Shown one piece after another: positions 22,021-35,327 of a DNA stretch of 64,000 nt (the stretch's first letter is position 1; the number at the start of each line of letters is the position of its first letter). The notes below the pieces were generated by a model that saw nothing but the letters and a program-made list of their open reading frames with translations, had not been told where the DNA came from and ran no database searches. Both the position numbers and the translations under genes were made by a program. Origin of the DNA: Mastigias papua. Its lineage: Eukaryota; Cnidaria; Scyphozoa; Rhizostomeae; Mastigiidae. The DNA is taken from positions 14,569,593-14,633,592 of the forward strand of contig OZ025272.1 in the NCBI GenBank assembly GCA_964019165.1. Direction: 5' to 3'.

Positions 22021-23090
22021 CTAAGGAAGATGAGAGGGGAATCATAAGATTTTTAGCAGAAAAAGAGAGATTACCACCCCTGTCCCACCCCCTGTATGGT
22101 GCACTTTGACAACCAGTTAGTACGCTATGCATGGCCACGTACATAGAATTTGCATATATAGCCACATTCAACGCCAAGATGCGCCCCACTTGTAGTTTCT
22201 CGGCTACATTTGTATAGATGACCTTATCCTCTGTATTTTCACAGTAGTAAGTGCAAGCTAACAAGCCTGCATAACTGTTTGAATAATTAAAGTTAAAGCT
22301 ATCTGCTGCACAAAGCAGGTATTTGAATAATATACGGGTATATAGATTTGTTTTGATTTTGAACTTCATGCCGTTCTTTGTTGTTGTGGGGCATTGATTT
22401 CCTGGTAGAATAGGTTTGATATTGGAAGCTGATTCAATAAAATGGAGTGGTGACGTGTACATGAGCATAGAGTTTCTTGCTTGCAAGCAAATAAGAGAGA
22501 TTTTCTCATTAGAATTCTTATACTATGCCAACTTTTTTTCGGCAGACCTGATGAAAGACTTTGAGAAATCTAATTATTTGGATTAGTTCACAGATAAGCC
22601 GGCTTTTTCAGGTTGGATTCATTGTGTTTTGTCTTTCAGTCTGAAAATGTTTCTAAAACTGCTTTTAGTTCATAGTCTTTGCCCGCAAATAAAACTTGAC
22701 TTATTTGATCTGCTGCAGTAGATTTTAAGAAGGTTTCCCAATTAAGTATAATGTACATGGGTAAGTAGGGAATGTCACATTTGATTCTTCTCTTTTAAAC
22801 ATGGTCTGCTGTGATCGTTTTGTCATCCAGAATCTTTCCTTTTCTTTGCAATGACCTTGTTCAGTGGTAGGCTACAGCATGATGCTAAGAGCTGAGGCTA
22901 ATCTTCTTTTTACTGTCTCATTGGGAGTGTATTGTATTGCGGAGGTAGAATTTTGATAAACTATATTTGTTAATTACATCTTGACTAATCTGTTTGGTGT
23001 TACAGAGCTTACTTTTGTCTATCTCCTCAGTATTAATTACTGTAATTTTGTCTTTCTTTTCGGAATCGCTGGTCGTGCTTTATCTATCTC
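22021..23090. other. no supported gene
   Basis: Mixed sequence with no exon-like frame. Confidence 0.4.
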
Positions 23091-23120
23091 TTTAGTATTA
23101 ATAAACTCTGGTTTATCTTA

Positions 23121-23690
23121 CTGAGCTCGCTTTTATCTATCTCTTTACTATTACTACGCTCGTTTTTGTCTTACTGAGCTCGCTTTTATTTATCTCTTTA
23201 CTATTACTACGCTCGCGTTTGTCTTACTGAGCTCGCTTTTATCTATCTCTTTACTATTACTAAGCTCGCTTTTGTCTTACTGAGCTCGCTGTTATCTATC
23301 TCTTTACTATTACTAAGCTCACTTTTATCTTACTGAGCTCGCTTTTATCTATCTCTTTAGTATTACTACGTTCGCGTTTGTCTTACTGAGCTCACTTTTA
23401 TCTATCTCTTTACTATTACTACGCTCGCTTTTGTCTTACTGAGCTCGCTTTTATCTATCTCTTTACTATTACTACGCTCGCTTTTGTCTTACTGAGCTCG
23501 CTTTTATCTATCTCTTTACTATTACAACGCTCGCTTTTGTCTTACTGGGCTCGCTTTTATCTATCTCTTTACTATTACTAAGCTCGCTTTTGTCTTACTG
23601 AGCTCGCTGTTATCTATCTCTTTACTATTACTAAGCTCACTTTTATCTTACTGAGCTCGCTTTTATCTATCTCTTTAGTACTACATAATG
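23121..23690. repeat. minisatellite, about 11 units of 53 bp
   Basis: GAGCTCGCTTTTATCTATCT starts recur every 52-54 bp from 23123 to 23652. Each unit holds two related halves (…CTCGCTTTTATCTATC… and …CTCGCTTTTGTCTTACT), so the array probably grew from a dimer of about 26 bp. One strand is strongly pyrimidine-rich. Confidence 0.92.
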
Positions 23691-23699
23691 TGCTTTTGT

Positions 23700-24671
23700 C
23701 TCTTTTGAATATTACTGAGCTCACTTTTGGCTATCTCAGAACGTATTTTATATCTGCCTGTCTAGAACATTGTTACTCAACGTCACCTTTCTCACAATTC
23801 TGTTTTCCCTATAATGCTGTTTTGTAAGATTGTCTTATTTTCTGCATTACAGAATTCTTGATTTCTTTTATCATCATACGATCCTTAAGTCATTTCGATC
23901 CTGGCTCAACTATTTTCTCTGGAGTCTGAGGCAACTTTTCATTGTTTGAGCATTTGCTCAATTCCATCAAAGAAAGTTCTTGAGCATGAGTAATTGAGTC
24001 AAGATAATTTCTATCGTGACCAGCACGTAGAACACACTGTCAGAGAACAATTTGGATGGAAATATAGATTCACCTTTCAAAAGGCACTCTCTTTGGCCAT
24101 ACTGATGAACACTAGACTGAACATCTCTAGAAAATAGCAATGATTTGCAGATTAGATTGGGGCTTACTCCAACCTTATCACCATGCTTTATTCTTATCAC
24201 TGAAAAAGAAAAAATCTCATGAACGTCATTGCGACACAAGTTGCTTGCCCCGTGCAACATGTCATTTCTGTGTTGTGCAATGTAGTGTGTTCTGCTGTTA
24301 CAACGGTTGCCTGAGGTATAACTCCGTTCTGCTTTTTGAAACGATTGCCAGATTTGAAGCCATTGCACCGTGCAACATCAATTTGGCAGTTTAAGGTTGT
24401 CATAGCTGAATGTGGCGTCAGTTGTTGCAAGTTGCAGAATTCGTTGCTACTTGTAGCATCCCTAAGAAGATAGCTTTGCAATCCTATCATTTACCTTTGC
24501 GACGCAACTTAGCCGTGAAAAATTGCAACGAGTAACACTAGTTTTAGAATCTCATCTTTAGAATCAGCAATTACGAAGGTTGCAGTGGAAGTTGTGACGA
24601 AGTACTTTGGTATGTTCTGTAATAATAACTACACCCTCTTATAGGGAATAAGGTTTACATTCAATTTATTA
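23700..24671. other. no supported gene; possible decayed MITE
   Basis: Around 24220-24540 many GCAAC/GTTGC words and CGAGTAACAC suggest a decayed inverted-repeat element related to the hairpin at 37569. Boundaries cannot be set. Confidence 0.3.
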
Positions 24672-24735
24672 AAGTCCGTCTCGAGCAATCAATCTGCCGC
24701 ATAGCCATCAAACGCTCTAACTACTTGGCCACTCG
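24672..24735 (-). mobile_element. tRNA-like SINE head relic
   Basis: Minus strand GAGTGGCCAAGTAGTTAGAG is A-box-like, and TTGCTCGAGAC is a decayed B box. No clear tail. Confidence 0.3.
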
Positions 24736-24849
24736 TTCATCCAGTAGTTAGTAGAGATTTCATATTCCCATTGGTTGTCCTGCTATCCTTCTCAATAGGC
24801 AACCTGCTGATCATAATCTCATTTTCAAGTTGAATTTCAAGGGTTCTTG

Positions 24850-26030
24850 CCCTTGTAAAACGAGGGTTACCGTGTATAATATAAGTGAAGATGAAATGAA
24901 TGAAATGAAAGGTGACGTTTTAGTGCCTGTTTACCATTTTTTTAAGTATTAGTTGTTCCAGATCCATGTTTGGTCGTTATCAGATTTCTTGTGAGAGTGT
25001 GAGCTAGAGAACCACAAAGGCAAATATATGAAGTTGTTTGCCTTTTAACGGTCAAATGGACCGTTGCCCTTGGCAGTGCATTTCTGTCATGATATTTAGC
25101 GATTTGCGTTAGATTTAAGGTGCTGAAACTATTTAAATCTAAGACCAATTATCTTCCTTAAAAATGATTTTAACCTAGAGAATCACTCGTTCCTTCCATT
25201 CAATGAGTCCATAGAAATGAGATCATTCATTTAATTTTGCATGGGAATGGGAAGCTTGTATTTTTCTTATGCGTGAAATTGCGGTAGGATTTTAGGAAAT
25301 TTTCCTTATATCTCACTTGTAGTGTGCTCTAAATATTATCCGCTTTCTCATGCATCAGTGAATTTCTGCTGTGCAAATAGAAGCCTGCGTTATGAGAGTG
25401 TGTTGAAAGTTGGTACTGTTGAAATTCCTTAACCGTATTTATCACATCTGTTTTAACGTATTACTTCTTTTTCGTAAACGATCATCCAACCTAGCACGAC
25501 GCAACTCTTCATATGACTCTCTTTTTTATTGCAATAGCCGTTCTACCCGTTAGAAATTTCGTCTGTCGGTGTAAGCAAATAAAATTGAACTGCTCCATAG
25601 TTTTGCAGCATTATTAATTACATTATGAAATGGTCGAATTAGTTAAAACCTGCTCTGGATAATAACACGATGAGATAATTTTGCATTGCACCATGCCTCA
25701 AAGTTTTCAAAAGATTTGATAATGTTTATCAACATCATACGGATAACCTTGTTTTCATCACGACAATCTGATCTTGAATAAACAAACGAACTTCATCTGT
25801 ATAATTTGCCTTCTCACTGCATAGTCATCTCAGATTCCACCTGTTTTTATCCGTACTTATACTCGATTGCTCTCAAATGAAATACTAGATAATGCACTTC
25901 TGTATTCTTTGTTTGATGCTAAGACTTCCTTCAAAAGAGCTTTATCATCTCACGACTGTTCCTGCTGATGGCTTAATTGATTAAGCACTTGCTATCACTT
26001 TGCCGATTCGAACTGGTGTATTCTTGTATG
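24850..26030. other. no supported gene
   Basis: AT-rich with no exon-like frame and no repeat recognised. Confidence 0.4.
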
Positions 26031-26302
26031 ATTTATGGTGAGCCTTGTTTAGAAGTTCTATGCAGCTGTATAAAACAAACACTTTAAGTGTGACTTCAGT
26101 GAATCGAGTGGTTCGTGAATGAAGAAGATCTGATGTGTTCAAGTTGATTGTTGACCTGTATCTGTGCATTTATGGTGAGCTTTGTTTAAACGTTCTATAC
26201 AGCTGTATGAGACAAACACTTTAAGTGACTTCAGTGTATAGAATGGTATGCGACTGAAGAAGATTGGGTGTGTTCAAGCTGATTGTTGACCTGTGCTAAG
26301 AT
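26031..26302. repeat. two-copy tandem duplication, unit about 137 bp
   Basis: ATTTATGGTGAGC starts at 26031 and again at 26168. The copies share blocks such as ACAAACACTTTAAGTG and GATTGTTGACCTGT and differ by small indels and substitutions. Confidence 0.9.
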
Positions 26303-28492
26303 CAACAAGGGCATAGGAAGTAAGCCTCACTATCTCCATTCATCCTACATTAGTCATATGAATGTTTTGCACGAGCTCTTCTTGATCTTCCATAGAACAT
26401 CATCTCTTTATAGAGCTGTTTCTCTGATGCCATGCAAAGCAGAGAAACTATAGAAAGTAGTTTGCTGCACATGAAACAAATGTTTCTTCAAGTATTCTCT
26501 CATTGCCTGTCTAAGGAGGATGTTGGCATAGGACTATTGAACACGGCCACCTTGATTTTGCTGTCCATTTATTTCTTGTCTTTACACTCTAGCTCTTCAT
26601 CTTATTCAGCTTATTGTATTAACTTTATTGTCCCTGTTTAGAACAATATGCTTACCATATATAATTTAAGTGTTACAACACCACGGCTCTCATTTCAAGC
26701 AAAGTTTGCTAGCTTCCTGCTTCTGCTTCCACCCAGGAGTTCTTTTCATGAAAGTGTTTTCAGCAAACTGCAACACAATCTAGCTGATACCAGACGAAAC
26801 CTTAGTCTGTATCTTAAGAAAGGACATAGCCCATTCCACTGTGAAAGCGAGTGAAAGTTTATTGTTTTATTTGGATTTATTCCAGGTAGAGCAAAAGTAC
26901 ACAAATGCAATGAATCTATCATTCCAGATATATGCCCCCAGTTTTTTATTTCTCACTTTACCTAGTTATTTTTATCGCTTAATTCAGTCGCGGGGCTTCT
27001 TTCGCTCCTTTTTCCTAGTTTTAGAAAAGAAATTGGGAATGATCGGGTCCTCTTCACTTTTTGTTTGTTTCTTTGCCTCTTAATGTGTATCATTTACCTT
27101 TTATTTCTTGACATCTTGCGGTTCAATGTGTATCATTCTCCTTATGTTTCGTTACCTCTGACCATTCAATCAATATTAGTTTCCTTATGCTTCTTTACCT
27201 CTTACAGTCCATTTTGTATCATTTTCATTGCCTTTGCATTGTTGATGTTTTGAATCAGTTATGAGAAGTTTTTGCTCACTGACTTCAACATTACTCGTGG
27301 TTTGCACTATGATTTATATGTCTTGGCTTTCTATTTCCTAATTTTTAAGTATGGAGAATAATCATTTAGCTATGATAGTCCAATTGACATATTTGTCAGA
27401 ACATGAAAGAAATATGCAAGGGTGACCCATTCCATAAGAGCTATGATGATGCCAACTGATTTTGAAGTGATTCTTAAGTCCTTCCTATTAGATTTAAATT
27501 ATCTATTACATGGCTAGGCAATGATTTTAGAGAGCATTTGGACAACGCTAAGATGCTATGCGACCATGTTGTAAATGTTTCGAGTTTTTTGCTTTGTCCA
27601 TAGCTTTACTCAAGTTATCCTTCCGTGTAATGTAAGCCACGGTACCCCCTTCCCCGTTAAACAATCTTTTTAGAAGAAAATGTAGATAACACTGCACGTA
27701 GAAGCGATGCCTGTGTACAGTGCTACGGGTTTCGGCTATCGACTTAATATTGTTTGAGGGAGAAAGGGCTTACATTTTAACTGCTATCACGGGAAAGGGA
27801 CAGGAGTTGGAAATGCATAGAAATGTTTGGGTGCTCCTAGTGCTTGTGGCAGGCATAGTAGCCCAGTGCAAGGATAGTTAAAGTGCCTAACCTGTTGTTT
27901 TTAAATTCTGGACATAATTATTTTCGTCAAGAAAGTGACCTGGAATCGGGCCCGCCACAAATGACGAAGCCTAGTGTCCGTTGTCATGAGAGACAGTGAT
28001 TCCCAGTTAGGGATGCTTTTGTCTGGATGAAGATTAACAGGTTTCCTTGGACAGAATTATTGATCAGGAAATTGCTTTTCGATTCATGTTGAATGAAAAT
28101 TTCAAGAAATTTTCTGTAGTATCCAGTGCCAGTCTACATTGTTTACCAGATGCAAGTGTAGCCTGACCAACCAGCATTTTGATGGCCATATTTAGGGAGA
28201 TATTTGATTTTGACGTCTTGCGTAACTTAAACAATTGCAGTCGCTTTAAGCAAAGTTTGTTTTTTGTTGGTTTTGAAGTATGAAGTTCCTTCGCGTTTGA
28301 TTACCTAGTAGCGTTCTTTGACTTGTATTTGCTTCTAATTTTGCCTCTTGCAGGCTGTACAACAAGACCATAGATCGTACATTATTTGTGCAAAGTCATT
28401 CTCTACTAAATGCTGAATAGATCCTGCTACTTTGTTGTGTAGTTCGATTTTCGGGTCAATTTTGGCCTGTTTTAATCATGTATGGCTCTTTT
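26303..28492. other. no supported gene
   Basis: T-rich open frames around 26430-27250 are compositional. No splice-bounded exon was recognised. Confidence 0.4.
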
Positions 28493-28730
28493 ATGGGCGA
28501 GTGGTCGAGTGATTAGGGCGCTTGACTGTTGTGCGGAAAATCGATGGTTCGAGGCGAACCCTCGGGCCATAGTCGGATACTCGTTCACTGTCCACCCAGC
28601 AACAAATAGGTACCTGGTTGCAACACTGGGAAAGATAAAGGTGGCGAGGAAAGGAACAAGCTACCCTACTTCACAGTACCGATGGCCCATGACAAGCGTC
28701 CTCTCCAACAGGCACTCCCCAAGGTACGGA
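28493..28730 (+). mobile_element. tRNA-derived SINE with a conserved central domain
   Basis: The head has A-box GAGTGGTCGAGTGATTAGGG and B-box GATGGTTCGAGGCGAACCC. A body follows with CCACCCAGCAACAAATAGG, TACCTGG and ACTGGGAAAGATAAAGGTGG. The order tRNA head, central domain, short tail is typical of SINEs. The 126-residue frame over it is incidental. Confidence 0.75.
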
Positions 28731-30013
28731 ATCTTACATGGGACTAATCTTTTCACGGCTCCTTTTCGGCACATTTTGCTCATTTTAGGCCTATTTAGAG
28801 CCCATACTGTCAGCATATCACGCTATCGATTTACTCCAGAACTGACTGTTAGTCGATTCTAAGTCTCATGTAAATACTATCATGGTGACAATGCAACGCT
28901 GAATTGACCACTTTTAGCGCTTCATCTGCGAGTCTTTAGAAAGTTGTGTCCTACTTTTCTGATTTGATTTTCCTAGTAGACTTCAAGTGCAAACATTGGG
29001 ATACTTTATCTCAATTATTTTACTGAACAAGCTAATATTTGTGCTAGTGGTTATTGTTCATGGTCTTCTCAGTGACTAAGCGATTCGTTTGCCGCAAATA
29101 GGCTAACATTATCCGGCAAATTGCTTGCTTTCGGCTGTTGAGTTGCAGGCACTTTTTGTATCGGCTGCATTCACGTCCGGTTGTGTCGCAGAACTATTCT
29201 ATAAGAGCAGCCTCGTTAGTTAAAGAGATCTCCGCGCATAGAGACTTGAATCGTTAGCTCTGTCTAAAGAGATGATCTTGTATAATCCATTGTTAATACT
29301 TGAAATAATTTGAGAAGTAACAAAGTAGAGCGTTGGATTTAGCTGCTGCAAGAGTACATCAGCTATTTGAAACTTGTTAATCAACTAGATACTACCTACA
29401 AGGTTAAGGTGAGTTCCTTATATGTGATCAGTATGTTTAGAGGTACGTATTATAGAGGACGATGGTCTTATGTTATCAACTTTCTTAGTTAAGGTGGGCT
29501 CCTCCTTTCCATGTCTCCTTCATCTCCCGGTTGAACGACCCGGTACTCATTTTCTACTTGGCGGACATTGAGTGGGCAACCGTCTTATGGTCTGATGTAC
29601 GCGGCGTAGGTCTCGAACCATCAAGTACTGGCTCAAGCTTTTCTACTCACTGTTTTTCAATACGCACTAGTCTTTGTAGCTCTCATACACAACGTGGTAT
29701 TATTCTGCCTACCGAAGTTCTGCAGCAGGATTGTTGAATCATTTCTCCCGTAGTCAGTCCTCTCCGTATTGTTATGAGCTCTCTAAGTGCTGTGTTGCAT
29801 GCTCATATCTAAATGCGTTTTTCCTCTATGAATTAACCGAACATCCTTTTCTAACTGACGCCTATCCTTCAGCCGCTCGGAGATACTATCCCATAGCATA
29901 GATACCTTTCAGTCAATTTGATTCCACAATTTTGCCAAAACCAGCGATGGCATTGTTGCAGAATGGTTTTAGTTGTGCTAGGCGTATGCCATACTCTAGC
30001 TTATTTGTCTGTG
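28731..30013. other. no supported gene
   Basis: No exon-like frame or named repeat seen. Confidence 0.4.
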
Positions 30014-30015
30014 TA

Positions 30016-30473
30016 CACGCTTTTTTTTTATAAGGAACCTAGCTAAAGGCCTAGTTCTAAAAGTTCCTTATTTTCGGACCTCTTTTTATCAAATTCTAGT
30101 ACTAAAAGTTCCTTAATAGTTCCTTAATTTTCACTGCATATAGAGTGCCACAAAATGGTACAGACACTAGAAAAGCATTGAAATTCTGAATTTTACCTTT
30201 AATTATGCCTAGAACTCAACCTCAAAAGCACAAATGCGATAGGAAATAAGTTCTATATATGCAAAAGCATAATTTCAATCAAGAAGTATCATGTCTATTC
30301 CATTGATATCATCCAGTGTAATGTAATCTTCACTTGCATCTGAGTACAGCACTCGGAATTTGAAAATGAAAAGTTGCTTAGGGATTTTTCCTTTAGTAGT
30401 ATAAGTTCTTAAAATATTTCGGCCTTCTACATGTAGGTTCCTTATAAAGTGGTTCCTTATAAAAAAAAGCGTG
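30016..30473. mobile_element. MITE, 458 bp, CACGCTTTTTTT termini, TTCCTTA subfamily
   Basis: The terminal inverted repeats are CACGCTTTTTTTTTATAAGG and its complement, flanked by TA on both sides. The word TTCCTTA (or TAAGGAA) occurs about six times inside, mostly near the ends and next to AGTACTAAAA. There is no transposase. A homologous copy lies at 46891-47749 and keeps internal sequence such as TTGAARTTCTGAATTTT. Confidence 0.88.
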
Positions 30474-30604
30474 TATACGCCGTAACATTGGATTTCCAGT
30501 TGGCATTTATGATCCTGCACGTTTATGATGTTATTCACAATCCTGTCCAAAATAGGCAGAACACTTATGATAATAAATTCTCACAGAAGTTTTGCACAAG
30601 CTAG

Positions 30605-30700
30605 TTCATTCATTCATTTTTACACATTTATACAGAGTAGAAATTCAGATTAGCGTTTTACAATTGGCCCTGTGTTAAAAAACTAAAAGAAAATAACTAA
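30605..30700. repeat. interspersed-repeat relic
   Basis: CATTCATTTTTACACATTTATACA ... TGTTAAAAAACTAA matches, with changes, the block at about 7125-7240. Family unknown. Confidence 0.5.
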
Positions 30701-32157
30701 TTTAGAAGAAAGTAGATACAACAGATAACTCTTCATTCTAATCCCAGACACCAAGAAGTATAGCCTTTTCTTTGATCCCCTCATTACGGCCAGTAAAAGC
30801 AGCCATGAAAACTGGAAAGATTGATAGTGGTTCCTGCATAGAGACATTTGTTGGTATTGTTCAGCATATCCCTAATATTTAATCAGTGTTTTTGAATGTC
30901 TAACTAGCTACTCAATAATCATTCCTACTTCACAAGCGATTTCACCAATTTCTGTTGACTACAGGCATTTTTCCAATAGTTACATTGAGTTTTATAGTAT
31001 TATTCATTGCCTACATATTTTTCATTTGGAGTAAGATTGTAGGGTTGAAGCAAGGGTAAAATTATGGTCTTTGATTAATGATCAAGACCCCCAGCATTCA
31101 TCCTATTATTCTGAGGTGAGGTATAAACATCCAACAAGCTACCTTCTTCTAAATATTTGCTACCTGTGGCATGTCTAGGTATAGAGAAAATTTCTTGCTA
31201 TACATTTTACTGAAAACATGGGATATAGGGCGGAGCCCTTAGGAAACCTTTTCTGTCTGACCACTCCCTTCGTTTTCAATTTTATTATAAGTGACACCAA
31301 TTCTCTGCAAAGCTAATTGAATGAACAATATTATCAATATTGATTGAACATTGATTAGTGATTGTTACTGATTGAACATTGATTAGTGATTGTTACTTAT
31401 TGAGCATTGATCACTGATTTTTATTAATATCGCAATGGTTACAGTCAAAGGAACTTACAACACAGAATGTCGTGTGGTTGTACTTTTAAGGAGTTTTCTA
31501 GCTTTATTATTGCACACATTTATTGTTTATTACTGCACGTAGCCATTTTATCACTGCTGCAAAAATTGGTTATCACAGCTCACTAGAATTAGGCAATGAT
31601 CAGTGGTTCCTTCTTTGTTCTTTCTTTGAACCTTCAGAGCTCATAAAGATGAGTCAATTTGCTATAGGCTTGAAAAGTTTAGTCGCAAAGACATGTATTA
31701 TCATGACTCACTCAGACTCAACGCGATTTCAGAACCTTTTATTATTTCTTGGTATAGTCGAATCCGCAAGTTTAAGTGTTGCCTTTGGCTTTGTTTGCCT
31801 AGCATTTCCTACGATATGAGACATTGTTTCTTGTAAGATTCATCTTGCCGTCATATACACGGTGTCCATTGAATTTTCCTATACCATTCTTCAGTATAAA
31901 GACTCATGAGCTTTTCACAGTGAAATGGCTACACCATTTAAGCTGGTGTTTGTTTGTATAATGACCAGGAGCATCATTCGGTTTTTTCCTTATTTGCGTT
32001 AGATTTATAACAAGCTTGTTGTGGGACTACAGGGTATGAAAGCAGCAGTGAATCCCTCTCGTGTAGTTAATTGAATCTGCTACGCTAAATTGAGGCGCAA
32101 CTTGGAAATTTGGGACCAACGAGTTTGAGTCAGGGTGAAATACGAGACAATGTTTAA
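30701..32157. other. no supported gene
   Basis: No exon-like frame recognised. Short repeats TTGATTAGTGATTGTTACT occur twice near 31345-31400. Confidence 0.4.
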
Positions 32158-32440
32158 TTAGTAGAAGCCACGTCCTGCGCGCTTGTCATATAAGGTATGT
32201 GATTTTGAATCCCACAATGTTAGAATTGGGATGCATTGTGGTGTGATGGTCATGTGGACAGAACAGCCATCACACATGTGCTGCTGATCATCGAAACAGT
32301 TTCCTTTGCACAAAGAGCCTCTTGAGCAGTGATGCAAATGGTTTCCTTCATTAAACTTCGGTGATATATAATTTCCGTAAGTTTTTCCATTCATTTTGTG
32401 TTCTTCTGTCATATACTGACAGAGTCCTGTCTCAAATGGT
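32158..32440 (-). CDS. candidate cysteine-rich terminal exon, unidentified
   Basis: A minus-strand frame ends in RAGRGFY and a stop at 32158. It is open upstream past possible acceptors at about 32434 and 32424 (CTCTGTCAG). It includes HHCSRGSLCKGNCFDD and MCDGCSVHM: six closely spaced cysteines plus two His, suggesting a disulfide-rich or metal-binding module. Composition is richer than the AT-rich surroundings. I do not recognise the family and found no neighbouring exons, so this could also be a chance frame. Confidence 0.3.
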
Positions 32441-33437
<997 letters not shown>

Positions 33438-33471
33438 TTTATATTTATATATATATTTATACTGAATAATG

Positions 33472-33501
33472 CTGAATAAGACGAAAGTCGAAACTTGCAA
33501 G
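33472..33501 (+). ncRNA. hammerhead-like core, third helix II type
   Basis: CTGAATA, A, GAC-GAAA-GTC, GAAAC. Helix II is again a 3 bp paired stem but with new bases and a GNRA tetraloop. The core CTGATGA is altered at two positions, so it is probably inactive. Confidence 0.4.
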
Positions 33502-34337
33502 ATTTTGAGTGGCAGCACAGATGTTATATCGAGAATCTAGCGAATATCGTGACGCAACAGGAGTCTAGTGCATATTTTACTTTCTATGGCTTTATAGTCA
33601 AATTAGTATTCACCTCAAAATATTATGAAAAAGAATTCCGATAGGTTGTTTCCTATCTGCTTTCGTCTAGTTTGAGAAAACCTTCCATAATCAGGTTTAA
33701 ATAAATAAGCTCTATGTAGCTTTGTTTGCTGATCTTTCACAGTATAACTGAATAAAAATTTTGATTTGAGCCTATTAATCATTAATAGAAAGAGATGACT
33801 TTTGCGGACCAAAAAAGTAAATATGGACTGGCTGAGTCATGCAGTGATTTTTGTGTAAGATCTGACGTCAATGGCAGTCCTCATATCCATACATTTCTAT
33901 GCCTCTTCAATGGATGATTTTATTTTTATGTATTTCGCTCCTAGGTTGCCGACCAAGGAATCGTTTTTCGTCTGAATTATCTAGAGTACAGGTTTCAAGG
34001 TTCTGTGGCACGAGACAATACGGGATTCATTATCATTTACTGCATCAACCTTATGGTAGTTACTTACTGTAACAAGAAATTTACACAGTTGTTCCATGGT
34101 ATACATTAGGTGATTTAAAGTTTAGAGACTTTGGGACTTGGAGATGTTTAAGCTGATCTGAAGCTATTAACCATTTTTTAGTGAGTAGCGACTTATACGG
34201 AGATCATTCATGAGACCTGTGTGCCATTTTTGTTACTGCGTTTTGGCATTCAAAGTGTTCTCAACTACTGCACAGATCCCGTAGCAATCTTCAAACTCAG
34301 GTTCTTTTTCAGTGTAGTGACTTTTGCAGAATCCTGA
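33502..34337. other. upstream region of the GPCR gene
   Basis: No repeat or exon recognised; probably holds the promoter and any 5' noncoding exon. Confidence 0.4.
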
Positions 34338-35234
34338 ATGGCGAACTACACTAATTCAACTGCATCCCCGTCCAAGATCACCTCAAGCGCGGCGAGAGCA
34401 CTATTCACCATTACAGATACACAAGCAACACTCGTCGTAGTCGGTTTTCTAATCACGATGATTCTGACCTTCTTTGGCAACATCATCGTCCTTTCTGTCG
34501 TCTACCGACAACGGCTGATCCGGAATATTCAAGTAACGAACTCATTTCTTGCAAACCTAGCAATTATAGACTTGCTGATGTCCATCTTGGTTCTGCCATT
34601 TTGCATAAGCATAAATGTAGAGCATGCCTGGATTTTTGGAGACGTTTTCTGTGATTTCAATGGAATGTTCACGCTGCATGTTGGATCTGCGAGCATCCTG
34701 ACAATGGCTGCAATCAGCGTTGACAGGTTTGTTGTCTAATATACGATTGATTTTCTTAAATGTTGTAGGGTTCAAGTTCGTCATTCCAGCTTAGTAATGA
34801 CATATAATCTTCAAACTTAGAATTCCTTTGCATATGCTCATAAAGCAATCATATGGAAATTTGTGATTAACATACGATAGAATTGTTCAAGAAGCAACGT
34901 CCATATACCTTCATATGCAACGTTCTCTCTAATGAGCGAACGGGGGGGGGGCACTCAATTTAAGATACCATATATGTGGGGAGAAGGCGCTCGTTGAAAG
35001 GGGCACTCATCAGAGAGAACACGGCAATAATCTGTTTGAAGAAAGAGGAGTGGAAGAGAGAGGAAGGTTTATGGTGTTCTATTACCAGTTATTCAAAGCG
35101 TTTGGTGGCCATGAAGTAAACGTAGAATGAAGATATAGATTGAAAGTCCTATTTTGAGGTTACTGGCTGAACGCAGAACACCTGTATTTTAGCTAAGGTG
35201 CACGTACACCTTTATATTAAGATATTTCTTTACC

Positions 35235-35327
<93 letters not shown>

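Noticed and set aside
21863..22486. 207-residue minus-strand ORF
   Set aside because: Its end is a translation of the AATCGGGAAGA minisatellite, and the rest shows no motif.
23121..23690. CRISPR-like array
   Set aside because: The units are contiguous near-identical repeats with no unique spacers, in a eukaryotic genome.
28482..28862. 126-residue plus-strand ORF
   Set aside because: It overlies a tRNA-derived SINE with A and B boxes and has no protein motif.
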